From ZAX-1 sp046533095 (lineage in GTDB: Bacteria > Bacillota > Clostridia > Lachnospirales > Lachnospiraceae): a stretch of 64,000 bases of DNA. Below are positions 1-8,963 of the stretch, piece by piece. Under the pieces are notes generated by a model. It saw only the letters and a program-made list of their open reading frames with translations. It was not told where the DNA came from and searched no databases. Numbering within the stretch: the stretch's first letter is position 1; the number at the start of each line of letters is the position of its first letter. The stretch spans positions 124,001-188,000 of the forward strand of contig JAJQRA010000024.1 of NCBI GenBank assembly GCA_046533095.1, in the 5' to 3' direction. A program made the translations under genes and the position numbers.

Positions 1-675
1 TTTGGGGAACCGTATCCTACGCCTATCTGGTCTACAGCAATTGAAGGCAATGGTATGAAAGCATTGGTGGATACGGGCATTCATGATGTAGAATGGGTCC
101 GCCGGACAGTGGGCGCGGAGTATCAGGTGACCCAAGAAGACGATGAAACCATGCAGGGGGCTTTAGCAAAAATTGGCTGGACAACCGATGATGTGCAAAT
201 TGTTATCAACACCCATCTGCACTATGACCATGCAGGCTGTAACTACCTGTTTAAAAATGCAACATTTTATGCACAGCGCATAGAGTGGGAATATTCGTAC
301 AGTGCGATTGAAAACCAGAAAGTATATTATGCTCCTTTCTTGTATGACTGGAGCGCGGTGCGGTACACCTCATGGAAATTTTTAGATGGAGAGTATGAAG
401 TAAAGCCGGGTATCGTATGTATTCCAGCACCGGGTCATACTCCCGGTAGCCAAGCAGTGCTTGTGTCTACCGAAGAAGGGGTGGTCTGTATCGGCGGCGA
501 TGCAGTCAATCTTCCGGAAAATGTCAACGACAATGTATTGCCTAATATTATCTGCAATTGCGAAGCAGGTTTTCGCACCCTTGAGGCGGTACGCAACAGG
601 GCAGATCGTTTGATGGGAGGGCATGATGGCGCTATCGTAAAGTATCAGACGTCCGGATTTCCAAAAATCAACTAA
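1..675 (+). CDS. Metallo-beta-lactamase-fold lactonase-like hydrolase (5' end outside window)
   Basis: The reading frame is open from base 1, so the start lies upstream of the window; the visible part begins just before the block matching residues 29-41 of the next gene. The zinc-binding HLHYDH motif, a PGH histidine, a GGDA aspartate and a late GGHDG histidine mark the metallo-beta-lactamase fold of the N-acyl-homoserine-lactonase/glyoxalase II type. The protein is a close paralogue of the gene 15 bases downstream, so this is a tandem duplication. Such enzymes usually open lactones or hydrolyse thioesters in the cytoplasm; the substrate here is unknown. The link to the downstream transporter and CoA genes is inferred from position only. 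Confidence 0.85.
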   Translation, partial: FGEPYPTPIWSTAIEGNGMKALVDTGIHDVEWVRRTVGAEYQVTQEDDETMQGALAKIGWTTDDVQIVINTHLHYDHAGCNYLFKNATFYAQRIEWEYSYSAIENQKVYYAPFLYDWSAVRYTSWKFLDGEYEVKPGIVCIPAPGHTPGSQAVLVSTEEGVVCIGGDAVNLPENVNDNVLPNIICNCEAGFRTLEAVRNRADRLMGGHDGAIVKYQTSGFPKIN

Positions 676-690
676 AAAGAGGTGGATAAG

Positions 691-1461
691 ATGAAAACAT
701 ATAAAGTTACCGCAATAAAGATGGGCGAATTGACCGTAGACAAAGGTAGCCTGACTAGAAACAAAGATACCGGAAAACAGATAACGATACCTGTTTGGGC
801 AGCGGCAATCGAAGGCAATGGGCATAAGATCATCGTGGATACGGGAATCTATGATACGAAATGGGTGGCGGAGCATGTATGTCCATGTACCCAGTCTGAA
901 GATGAAAAATTAGAAAAGGTTTTAGAAAAATTAGGGTGGTCCGCACAGGACGTGGATATCGTAATCAACACCCATTTTCACTATGACCATTGTGGAAACA
1001 ACAACCTATTTAAAAATGCAAAATTTTATGTGCAGAGAGCCGAATGGGACGCCGGAATAAATGCGTTGCCCCATCAAGCAGACATCTATTTAAAAGAACT
1101 GTTTAACAAAGAAAGCGTCAACACCACAAGTTATGTGCTTTTAGATGGAGAATACGAGTTGGAAGAAGGTATCGTATTGATTTCTACCCCCGGACATTCC
1201 ATAGGACATCAGTCGGTGGTAGTAAATACGAAGGAAGGCATCGTCTGCATTGCGGGAGACGCACTGAACCTACTGGAAAATATTACGGAAAATATCCTAC
1301 CCAACATTTTGGTAGACAGCGCGGAAACATATAAGGGATTAGAGGATATACGACGTAAGGCAGAATTCGTGATTCCCGGGCATGACCCGGCAATAAAACC
1401 TTATCAGACGAGCGGATTTTTAAAGATACATGGTGATTTTAAAGACCCAAAGGTGCAGTAA
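691..1461 (+). CDS. Metallo-beta-lactamase-fold lactonase-like hydrolase, second tandem copy
   Basis: This is a 256-residue protein starting at an ATG 8 bases after AAAGAGG; an in-frame GTG at 682 would add three residues but overlaps the ribosome site. Metal ligands are visible as HFHYDH (residues 95-100), His169 in TPGH, Asp190 in AGDA and His231 in PGHD, which is the dinuclear zinc pattern of AHL-lactonase-like hydrolases. It follows its paralogue by 15 bases and they are surely co-transcribed. No signal peptide is present, so it acts in the cytoplasm. A lactone or thioester substrate is likely for the family; the actual compound cannot be read from sequence. Confidence 0.87.
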   Translation: MKTYKVTAIKMGELTVDKGSLTRNKDTGKQITIPVWAAAIEGNGHKIIVDTGIYDTKWVAEHVCPCTQSEDEKLEKVLEKLGWSAQDVDIVINTHFHYDHCGNNNLFKNAKFYVQRAEWDAGINALPHQADIYLKELFNKESVNTTSYVLLDGEYELEEGIVLISTPGHSIGHQSVVVNTKEGIVCIAGDALNLLENITENILPNILVDSAETYKGLEDIRRKAEFVIPGHDPAIKPYQTSGFLKIHGDFKDPKVQ

Positions 1462-1678
1462 GGCAAAGAAGGATTTATGGATAGTAGTGATGTCTTGTCG
1501 GAAACCAAAGCTTTTAGTAAAATACGGCAGGAGGTGGGATAGATTTTCGCTTTATTTAAAGGGAAGCATGGGCGTAGCGATTTAGGCATTAGCAGCTATA
1601 TAGGATTATACGAAAGATAATCCGGAAAGGAAAATGTATAATGAATTCCTCTATAGTTTCATTATACAAGGGAGAAAA

Positions 1679-2881
1679 ATGAAGAGGAAAATAATTGCAT
1701 CAATATTAAGTTTAGTGCTGGTATCTGCAATGTTAGTTGGCTGTGGCGAATCTTCAGAGGGAACGCCGGCGGCAGAAACAGAGACACCGGCAGCAGACGA
1801 CACGGCAAAAGCAGAGACACCGGCAGAGGAAGCTACGGATGCCGGAGGTGGAACCGAAATTTTTGCAGGGCTTGCAAACGGCTATATGGGAAATACATGG
1901 CGTGCGCAGTTCGTAGAAGCATTTGAAACAAAAGCGGAAGAATTAAAGCAGGCAGGAGTTATTAAGGATTATATGTCTGCAAGTACGGATACGGATGTAA
2001 CAGAGCAGATGAACCAAATCAATAATATGATCAGCTCAGGCGTAAATTTAATTTTGCTTAACCCCATTTCACCTGCATCTGTTACGCCTATTCAGGCAGC
2101 TTGCGATGCAGCCGGAGTTTTACTGGTAATTGATACAGACCCTGCTGCGGTTGATGAAGAGCTTGTCGAAGTTCTTGTTGACAATAAACAGTTCTTTGAG
2201 ATCATGACAAAGTGGTTTGTAGAAGAAATCGGCGGTAAAGGAAATATCGTACAGATTACTGGTACGCCGGGAATGCCTGCCGACCTTGTAAGGCAACAGG
2301 TTGTGGAAGACATCTTAAAGGATTATCCGGATATTAAGACACTGGCGTCTGCACCGGGCAGCTGGTCACAGACAGAATCACAGGCAGCAATGTCAACGTT
2401 TTTGTCTACCTATGACAACATCGATGGCGTTTTGACGCAGGACGTTATGGCGGAAGGTATCCTAAGGGCTTATGAAACAGCTGGAAAACAGCCTCCTATT
2501 ATGACAGGAGATTATGTATTTAGCTTTTTCAGAAAATGGAAAGATATGCCTGATTTGGATGCTTGCGCAACAACATTCCAGCCTCATGGTAGTGCGGAGG
2601 GCCTTCAATATGGTATCCGTATACTTCAAGGCAAGACATTAAAAGCCGGCACCCTTGGACCTAACCCACTGGATGAATCTATGATTAACGCAATCAATAT
2701 GCCACCTGCTTATGGTGTTACATATGAAGCGGCACCGGCAGACGCTACTTGGAAACAAGGCTATGACCTTACAGAGTTTATTACATGTGAAGAAGCGGTT
2801 ACACTAGGCGAAGGACAGCCAGATACGGCAAGCCTTGGTAAAACATTACCGGATTCTGCATGGGATGACATGTTTGAATAA
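1679..2881 (+). CDS. Sugar-type ABC transporter substrate-binding lipoprotein
   Basis: The 400-residue precursor begins with a basic stretch, a hydrophobic core and a LVGC lipobox, so it is anchored to the outer face of the membrane by its cysteine. An acidic, Ala/Thr/Glu/Pro-rich linker (about residues 28-58) leads into a periplasmic-binding-protein domain of the ribose/galactose (Peripla_BP_4) type. The ATG at 1679 follows AGGGAG and starts directly at the signal peptide; an in-frame ATG at 1634 would add 15 residues before it and is unlikely. It heads a four-gene importer operon. Ligands of this family are sugars, but also autoinducer-2 and other small polar molecules. Confidence 0.9.
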   Translation: MKRKIIASILSLVLVSAMLVGCGESSEGTPAAETETPAADDTAKAETPAEEATDAGGGTEIFAGLANGYMGNTWRAQFVEAFETKAEELKQAGVIKDYMSASTDTDVTEQMNQINNMISSGVNLILLNPISPASVTPIQAACDAAGVLLVIDTDPAAVDEELVEVLVDNKQFFEIMTKWFVEEIGGKGNIVQITGTPGMPADLVRQQVVEDILKDYPDIKTLASAPGSWSQTESQAAMSTFLSTYDNIDGVLTQDVMAEGILRAYETAGKQPPIMTGDYVFSFFRKWKDMPDLDACATTFQPHGSAEGLQYGIRILQGKTLKAGTLGPNPLDESMINAINMPPAYGVTYEAAPADATWKQGYDLTEFITCEEAVTLGEGQPDTASLGKTLPDSAWDDMFE

Positions 2882-2896
2882 TTTGAAACTACAAAC

Positions 2897-2941
2897 CTAT
2901 CTGTAATGCTATTCTATTCAAAAGAAAAGCATTACAGATAG
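2897..2941 (+). other. Intergenic stem-loop after the binding-protein gene
   Basis: A perfect 14-bp inverted repeat (2897-2910 and 2928-2941) with a 17-base loop sits 15 bases after the stop codon. It is followed by a short CCCCC/GGGGG palindrome but no T tract. Such structures often stabilise the upstream binding-protein message and reduce expression of downstream transporter genes. It is not a good terminator. Confidence 0.6.
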
Positions 2942-3015
2942 CCCCCTCGGGGGAAGATGCAAATAGACGAATAAATTTTTTAATCTGAGAATTTACTTTG
3001 CCGGGGTGATCAAAA

Positions 3016-4515
3016 TTGGAATTAGTATGTAAAGAAATTAAAAAGAGATTTGGAAGCGTTATCGCATTGAGCAACGCGACGTTGACAGCAAGATCAGGGG
3101 AAATTCTGGCTTTGGTTGGCGGAAATGGTTCTGGTAAAAGTACACTGGCAAAAATACTAGGAGGCAGTGTTGGACAAGACAGCGGAGAAGTGCTGCTGGA
3201 CGGAAAGCCATATGCCGTAAAGTCGCCGATAGAGGCAAAACAGCAAGGGGTTGTTATTACATCACAGGAGCTAAGCCTCCTCCCCAATTTAAATATTGTT
3301 GAGAACATCTGCCTGTGTAATATGGATCGGAAAAAAGGAATAGGCTTTTTGGATTATCGTAAAATGGAACAGCGCACGCGGGAAGCTTTAGGACGTCTTG
3401 GAAAGGAAGACTTGATTTATAAAGAAATCAGTACGCTGCCGGCGAATGAGCAATACCTGCTGGAACTTGCCAAGGCATTGGTTCAAATACCACGTGTGCT
3501 AATCGTGGATGAGATTACATCTGCTTTGTACAAAGGGGATGTGGCTCTTGTCAAAACGATATTGGAAGAATTAAGAGACAAAGGCGTTATTATTTTATTC
3601 ATTTCCCATCGGTTAAATGAAGTATTTGATATGTGCGACTCTGTTACGGTGCTTCGAAATGGGGATACCGTGGGTACAATCAAAAGTTCGGAATTAAGTG
3701 AGATGGAATTGATATCCCATATGTCCGGGCGCGATGTAACGCAGGAGCATGCAACAGAGCATACGAGTGTCAAGAGAGAAGGCTTAAAAGCTATCCTACA
3801 GGCTAAAATACACTTGGAAGAATTTAATAAAAATGTAGAATTGGATGTTATGCAAGGAGAATTTATCGGTGTGGCAGGACTGGCAGGGCAAGGCCAATCG
3901 GAGATGCTGCGCACGTTGTTTGGTATGGAGCACCCGATTGACATCACGTTTCATGGGCAGTCGTTGCGAATTAATTCGCCTGCGAAAGCAATCAAAAGTG
4001 GATTTGCATTTTTATCAGGCGACAGAGGGGAAGGAACATTTAAAGAGCGTTCTATCGCAGAAAATTTCAATGCAGTGAACAGTCTTGTGCTGAACAGGAA
4101 AAATGAAGACGATGTAGATACGTGTTTGAAGAAGAATGGTGTAAAGTATAGTGCAGCAAAAGATCTCATAACATCACTTTCAGGTGGTAATCAGCAAAAA
4201 GTGGTAATTGCACGGTGGACATACACCGGAGCCAAGATTTTATTGGCGGACGATCCTACAAAGGGTATTGATATTCAGGCTCGCCGGGACGTACATGAAA
4301 CATTTCGCAGAATGATCAAGGAAGGAACATCCGTAATTATGATATCGAGCGATGATGAGGAACTGGTGGAAACATCGAAAATGATGCCTCTTTCACGCGT
4401 CGTTGTTATCTATGAAGGTCAAATAGCACGTACGCTGATAGGCGAGGACATTAATATAGAAGCGATAGCGGCAGCGGCTAATAGCGCCGGGCAATCAAAT
4501 AGTGGGGTGGGGTGA
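3016..4515 (+). CDS. Sugar-type ABC importer ATPase with two fused ATPase domains
   Basis: This 499-residue protein has the RbsA/MglA layout of two ABC domains in one chain. The first has Walker A GGNGSGKS (about residue 37) but a degenerate signature region: TLPANEQYLLELAKAL stands where LSGGQ is expected. The second has a weak Walker A and a proper LSGGNQQKV signature with DDPTKGID. Degeneration split between the two halves is usual for this family. The start is TTG at 3016, about 7 bases after GGGGTG, because no ATG lies nearby in frame. It would energise the permeases encoded by the next two large genes. Confidence 0.9.
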   Translation: MELVCKEIKKRFGSVIALSNATLTARSGEILALVGGNGSGKSTLAKILGGSVGQDSGEVLLDGKPYAVKSPIEAKQQGVVITSQELSLLPNLNIVENICLCNMDRKKGIGFLDYRKMEQRTREALGRLGKEDLIYKEISTLPANEQYLLELAKALVQIPRVLIVDEITSALYKGDVALVKTILEELRDKGVIILFISHRLNEVFDMCDSVTVLRNGDTVGTIKSSELSEMELISHMSGRDVTQEHATEHTSVKREGLKAILQAKIHLEEFNKNVELDVMQGEFIGVAGLAGQGQSEMLRTLFGMEHPIDITFHGQSLRINSPAKAIKSGFAFLSGDRGEGTFKERSIAENFNAVNSLVLNRKNEDDVDTCLKKNGVKYSAAKDLITSLSGGNQQKVVIARWTYTGAKILLADDPTKGIDIQARRDVHETFRRMIKEGTSVIMISSDDEELVETSKMMPLSRVVVIYEGQIARTLIGEDINIEAIAAAANSAGQSNSGVG

Positions 4516-4516
4516 A

Positions 4517-4612
4517 ATGATGAAAGAGAAACAGTTTCATTCAGCAAATTTTAGCCTGCACTATGTCTGCACAAATCTAATATGCACGACAAACTGTGCA
4601 GAAAAGGGGTGA
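4517..4612 (+). CDS. Possible 31-residue leader-like small ORF
   Basis: A 31-codon frame starts one base after the ATPase stop, preceded by a strong GGGGTGGGGTGA ribosome site, and ends three bases before the permease ATG, overlapping the permease ribosome site. The peptide has no recognisable domain. An 8-bp inverted repeat (TCTGCACA at 4566 and TGTGCAGA at 4595) lies inside it. It could couple translation of the permease, or be chance. No function is claimed. Confidence 0.25.
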   Translation: MMKEKQFHSANFSLHYVCTNLICTTNCAEKG

Positions 4613-4615
4613 GTC

Positions 4616-5587
4616 ATGAAACAAAAATTAATAAAATTAATACAATGGACGCCTTTTCCTGCCTTGGCATTACTAGTTTTCTTTCTGATACTCAATCAGT
4701 TTTTATCCCCCGGATATTTAAGGGGAAATTTCGTGTCAAGCTTTTTGGCGGCGAATGCATCCGTTATCATTGTATCAATAGGCACGTCTATCGTGCTGAT
4801 TGGCGGTGGCATGGATATCTCTATGGGTGGTTTATTATGCCTTGTAAATGTAGTATATGTATTGCTGTCAGAAGTGAAAGTACCATTACCCATTTGCCTG
4901 CTTATGTGTATCGTGGTTGGATTTTTAGGAGGAATGTTTAATGGACTGTGCATTGCCGTGTTTCGGGTTACGCCACTCCTTACGACGTTCGCTACTTCCT
5001 TTATTTTTGGCGGTATTGCATTGTGGCTGATGAAAGCGCCTCGCGGCAGTATTCAGCGGGATATTGTAAAATGGTATTTTTCATGGCTGAAAGGATATGG
5101 GGCACCGGTTCTTTTTATTGGGATTGCCATCATAGCTTGGCTGGTTATTAAGCAAACGAAGATGGGCGTGTGGATTTATGCGGTAGGGCAAGATGAAGTC
5201 AAAGCCTATGCTTCTGGCGTGCCTGTTCAGAGTGTAAAATTATTTATGTACGGATTTAGCGGAATGGTTACCGGTATGGGTGGCATGGTACTGACCACAT
5301 ATATCGGGGCGGGTGATCCGCTGATTGCGATTTCATATACCATGACGATTATTGCAGCCTGTGTCATTGGAGGGATCTTGCTTTCCGGAGGAATTGGAGA
5401 TGCCATAGGGGCATTGTTCGGTGCAATGTTCCTTGGGTCGGTTATCACCACGGTACTCTCTTCGGTAAGAGATTCTTTTTTCCATAACTTTGTACAAGGT
5501 ATTATTATGGTAATTGGCGTAATCGGCTCTATCCTGCTAAGCCAGGCAATTCAAAGAGCAAAAAATAAAGCATTGGGGGGCAGGTGA
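4616..5587 (+). CDS. ABC importer permease, RbsC family (first of two)
   Basis: This 323-residue membrane protein has eight to ten hydrophobic segments and the GGxDxS-type motif of RbsC-family permeases (GGGMDISMGG, about residue 63). The glycine-rich GGILLSGGIGD segment near residue 256 is also typical. The ATG follows AAAAGGGG. It lies between the ATPase and a second permease gene with a 6-base gap, so the two probably form a heterodimeric channel. Confidence 0.9.
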   Translation: MKQKLIKLIQWTPFPALALLVFFLILNQFLSPGYLRGNFVSSFLAANASVIIVSIGTSIVLIGGGMDISMGGLLCLVNVVYVLLSEVKVPLPICLLMCIVVGFLGGMFNGLCIAVFRVTPLLTTFATSFIFGGIALWLMKAPRGSIQRDIVKWYFSWLKGYGAPVLFIGIAIIAWLVIKQTKMGVWIYAVGQDEVKAYASGVPVQSVKLFMYGFSGMVTGMGGMVLTTYIGAGDPLIAISYTMTIIAACVIGGILLSGGIGDAIGALFGAMFLGSVITTVLSSVRDSFFHNFVQGIIMVIGVIGSILLSQAIQRAKNKALGGR

Positions 5588-5593
5588 AAAGAT

Positions 5594-6583
5594 ATGGGCG
5601 AGACAGAATTAGTACAAGAATCTAAAGGAAATGTTTTTTTAAAGAACGAAAATGTAAAAACGTTCCTGCCTTCCATCCTTATCATTATTGTGTTAACCAT
5701 TACAAGTAATATTTTAAGCCCCGGATTTGCAAGCATAGGAAACATGATGACCATCTCTACAAGAGCCTGTATCCTTGCAGTTGCATGTATCGGACAAGCC
5801 TACATTATGATATCGGGAAATGCCGGAATTGACATGTCGATAGGGGCGTTTATGAGTATGGCAGCCCTTTTAACATCTAAGTTTTCGGGAGGAACGAACA
5901 TGGGACTGGTATCGACGATTTTTCTCTTTATCGGCATAGGCGCATTTTTTGGATTCATCACCGGAGCATGTATCCAATACTTTAAAATCCCTTCCCTCGT
6001 TATGACGCTTGCAATGTCCTCTGTCATCAATGGATTGGCCTTAGGCGTGACCCGTGGACAGCCCCAGATGACGATTCCCCCCGCATTGCTCTCCCTTGGA
6101 ACCCCTGTGGTAGGGGTAATACGCGGTATGATATTTTTGACCATCATCATCGTTGCCGTTATGATGCTAGTCCTGCATAAGACAAAGTATGGAAAATCCC
6201 TATTCATTGCGGGAAGCAACCGCAGTGCGGCAGTAGCGATTGGACTTAAGGTAAATAGGATCGTCATAGCGACTTATATGATATCAGCTGTTATTTCCTG
6301 TATGGCAGGTTTGATGATGCTGGGCTTTGTAGGTAGCGCACAGTTGCAGATGGGCGATGAGTACACCTTGCTTTCTGTTGCAGCCGTAGTAATTGGCGGA
6401 ACAAAGCTATCAGGAGGAAGAGGCGGACTAGTAGGTGGAATACTTGGTTCCTTCGTACTTATTATATTGACAAGCATGCTGATTGTTTTGGGACTTCCAC
6501 CTGGAGTAAGGCAGCTGATACAAGGCGCACTGCTCCTTGGAATCGTGTTAATTAACAGCAGGGAACTGAAACTAAGAAACTGA
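5594..6583 (+). CDS. ABC importer permease, RbsC family (second of two)
   Basis: This 329-residue integral membrane protein belongs to the same branched-chain/ribose permease family as the preceding gene, with NAGIDMSIGA near residue 75 and GGTKLSGGRGG near residue 275. It begins 6 bases after its partner. It completes an importer of one lipoprotein, one double ATPase and two different permeases, as in AI-2 or simple-sugar importers. No sugar kinase or isomerase follows; the downstream genes are CoA-metabolism genes, which argues for a non-carbohydrate ligand. Confidence 0.9.
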   Translation: MGETELVQESKGNVFLKNENVKTFLPSILIIIVLTITSNILSPGFASIGNMMTISTRACILAVACIGQAYIMISGNAGIDMSIGAFMSMAALLTSKFSGGTNMGLVSTIFLFIGIGAFFGFITGACIQYFKIPSLVMTLAMSSVINGLALGVTRGQPQMTIPPALLSLGTPVVGVIRGMIFLTIIIVAVMMLVLHKTKYGKSLFIAGSNRSAAVAIGLKVNRIVIATYMISAVISCMAGLMMLGFVGSAQLQMGDEYTLLSVAAVVIGGTKLSGGRGGLVGGILGSFVLIILTSMLIVLGLPPGVRQLIQGALLLGIVLINSRELKLRN

Positions 6584-6659
6584 TTAACGAAGTATAAGTA
6601 ACGAAATATCGAAAATAAGTAATGAAAACCAATGATAAGAAACGAAAATAATAAGAAAC

Positions 6660-6774
6660 CAGCAACAAAAACCAATGGTAAGAAACTTGGTGAATCAGGA
6701 ATCAGCAAGAAAAATAATAAAAAATCAGCAACAAAAACCAATGGTAAGAAACTTGATGAATCAGGAATCAGCAA
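6660..6774. repeat. 49-bp direct repeat (two copies, 66-bp period) between permease and thiolase genes
   Basis: Copies at 6660-6708 and 6726-6774 differ at one base (G/A). The A-rich gap from 6584 also contains several looser echoes of TAAGAAAC, a string present at the 3' end of the permease gene itself (CTAAGAAACTGA). No promoter or terminator is evident in this gap. Confidence 0.8.
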
Positions 6775-6807
6775 CAAAATAGATAGATCAAAAAGGAGAA
6801 AATGATA

Positions 6808-7983
6808 ATGAAGGACATAGTTATTATAGACGGTGCGCGCACCGCAATTGGAACTTTTGACGGCTCCTTAAAGGATTTCGCAGTTACAGATTTAGGGGCT
6901 ATTGCAATTGAAGAGGCATTAAAACGTGCAGGGGTAAAAAAGGAAGCAGTAGAAGAAGTTATCATGGGCTGTGTTGGACAGGTAAATGACGATGCTTTTA
7001 TGGCAAGGCGCAGTGCACTCAAAGCCGGACTTCCGATAGAGAGTACAGCATATACGGTAAACCGCCTTTGTTCTTCTGGACTTCAAGCGATTGTAAACGG
7101 CACACAGTCTCTTGATACAGAGGATGCACAAATAGTAGTAGCAGGTGGTGGCGAGAGTATGAATAATCTCCCCTACTATCTATATAAAGCCCGTTTCGGC
7201 CTAAGGATGGGGGACACGAATTTAGTGGATGGGCTTGTTGCGGCGCTTACAGATCCTTTTTCCGGAAAGCATATGGGAACAACGGCAGAAAATATTGCGA
7301 ATCAGTTTCATATTAGCCGTGAAGATCAAGATCAATTTGCATACGAAAGCCAAACAAAAGCAGCGAAGGCCAGAGACACAGGATGCTTCAAAGATGAAAT
7401 CGTGCCGATTACAGTAAAGAGGAAAAAAGAAGAGTTTGTGTTTGACACAGACGAGGGCATCCGGGACAAGACGACATTAGAAACATTAGCGAAGCTTCGC
7501 CCGGCTTTCGTAAAAGACGGTTCTGTGACGGCAGGCAACGCATCAAGCATTAATGATGGTGCCGCCGCCGTAGTAATGATGACTGCCGAGAAAGCAAAAG
7601 AGCTTGGATTAACACCAAAACTAAGAGTAGTTGCCTATGCGGCGGCAGGAGTAGATCCTAGCATTATGGGAACAGGGCCAATTCCTGCAGTCAAGAAAGT
7701 GCTTGCACGGGCAGGGCTTACGAAAGAAGACATCGGATTGTATGAGCTAAATGAAGCATTTGCAGTACAGGCTCTTTGCTGCATCAAAGAACTAGGGCTT
7801 GATCCTGCAAAAGTAAATCCACATGGCGGTGCTATTGCAATGGGACACCCGATTGGAGCATCCGGCGCACTTTTGACAGTGAAAATGCTATATCATATGC
7901 AGCAAGACAACATCAGATATGGTCTGGAAACCCTTTGCATCGGTGGTGGCCAAGGACTTGCCGTTATTTACGAAAAAATCTAA
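6808..7983 (+). CDS. Acetyl-CoA C-acetyltransferase (thiolase)
   Basis: This 391-residue thiolase condenses two acetyl-CoA or cleaves 3-ketoacyl-CoA. The nucleophilic cysteine is in NRLCSSGLQA (Cys88), followed by NEAFA, GHPIGASG and the second active cysteine in CIGGGQG near the C terminus. The ATG at 6808 is 9 bases from AAGGAG; the ATG at 6802 is only 3 bases away and less likely. It begins a run with 3-hydroxyacyl-CoA dehydrogenase and CoA-transferase genes, the core of butyrate-type or beta-oxidation-type chemistry. Confidence 0.93.
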   Translation: MKDIVIIDGARTAIGTFDGSLKDFAVTDLGAIAIEEALKRAGVKKEAVEEVIMGCVGQVNDDAFMARRSALKAGLPIESTAYTVNRLCSSGLQAIVNGTQSLDTEDAQIVVAGGGESMNNLPYYLYKARFGLRMGDTNLVDGLVAALTDPFSGKHMGTTAENIANQFHISREDQDQFAYESQTKAAKARDTGCFKDEIVPITVKRKKEEFVFDTDEGIRDKTTLETLAKLRPAFVKDGSVTAGNASSINDGAAAVVMMTAEKAKELGLTPKLRVVAYAAAGVDPSIMGTGPIPAVKKVLARAGLTKEDIGLYELNEAFAVQALCCIKELGLDPAKVNPHGGAIAMGHPIGASGALLTVKMLYHMQQDNIRYGLETLCIGGGQGLAVIYEKI

Positions 7984-8051
7984 TTTTGATCAGAAAGAAA
8001 GGAAGCAACTATTCAGGAAGTACAGCTAAATAGTTACGAAAGGAAATACAA

Positions 8052-8900
8052 ATGAGCAGTTATAAAGTATTGGTTGTAGGCGCTGGGCTTATGGGCGCGG
8101 GCATTGCACAAGCCTGTGCAGAAGCGGGAGCAAACGTATATTTAACGGATATAAGCAAAGAAGTGTCAGAAAAAGGATATGCAAATATCAAGCATTTCAT
8201 ACAGCGCAAGGTGGAAAAAGGAAAACTTCAAAAGGAAAAATGTGAAGAAATCATTTCCAATATTTCGGTGGTGGAAACGTATCAAGAGGCAAAAGGCATT
8301 GATCTTGCAATAGAAGTAGTGTCTGAGAATATAGAGCTAAAGAAGAAGATATTTGCAGCCCTTGACAGTGAAATTTCAAAAGATGCCATCCTTGCCACGA
8401 ATACATCCACATTTTCCATTACGGCGTTAGCGGCTGCTACAAAAAGGCCGGACAAGGTGATTGGCGCCCATTTCTTTATTCCGGCTCCGGTTATGAAGCT
8501 GGTAGAGGTAATTCCTGGTATTTTAACGAGCGATGAAACCTATGAAAAAGCGGTGGATTTTGTAAATTCCATAAATAAAACACCGGTGAAAGCACCGGAT
8601 ACATCGGCATTTCTTGTGAACAGGCTACTTGTCCCCATGTGGAACGAGGCTTCCTTCCTTGTAATGGAAGGAAATGACCCGAAAGCGATTGACGATGCCA
8701 TGAAACTGGGTGCGAACCTGCCAATGGGGCCTTGTGAATTAGCTGATTTTGCAGGCTTGGATACCGTGCTAAATGTTATGACGGAAATGTTTCAGAGTAT
8801 TGGGGAACCGAAATACAGGCCTTGCCCACTTTTAAAGAAAATGGTTGCGGCTGGCCTGTATGGTAGAAAATCGGGCAGAGGATTTTATAAATATTCGTAG
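8052..8900 (+). CDS. 3-hydroxyacyl-CoA dehydrogenase (3-hydroxybutyryl-CoA dehydrogenase-like)
   Basis: This 282-residue NAD(P)-dependent enzyme interconverts 3-hydroxyacyl-CoA and 3-ketoacyl-CoA. It has the Rossmann GAGLMGAGIA motif at residues 10-19. The expected catalytic residues are present: Ser119, His140, Glu152 and Asn190. The usual HFFNP sequence reads HFFIP, with Ile143 in place of Asn, a departure beside the catalytic histidine that may reflect a different acyl substrate. It lies 68 bases after the thiolase and 63 bases before the CoA-transferase, all co-oriented. Confidence 0.92.
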   Translation: MSSYKVLVVGAGLMGAGIAQACAEAGANVYLTDISKEVSEKGYANIKHFIQRKVEKGKLQKEKCEEIISNISVVETYQEAKGIDLAIEVVSENIELKKKIFAALDSEISKDAILATNTSTFSITALAAATKRPDKVIGAHFFIPAPVMKLVEVIPGILTSDETYEKAVDFVNSINKTPVKAPDTSAFLVNRLLVPMWNEASFLVMEGNDPKAIDDAMKLGANLPMGPCELADFAGLDTVLNVMTEMFQSIGEPKYRPCPLLKKMVAAGLYGRKSGRGFYKYS

Positions 8901-8963
8901 CTATTTAGAAGGTAGGGCAAAAGAGCCACGCTTATTCTAAGGAATCAGATGAAGGAGAAGGCA

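Noticed and set aside
382..876. Minus-strand 164-codon frame over the two hydrolase genes
   Set aside because: It crosses the junction of two genes with clear zinc motifs on the plus strand and has no recognisable content.
6274..6777. Minus-strand 167-codon hydrophobic frame
   Set aside because: It is antisense to the permease gene and then reads the intergenic 49-bp repeat; its repeated text only reflects that repeat.
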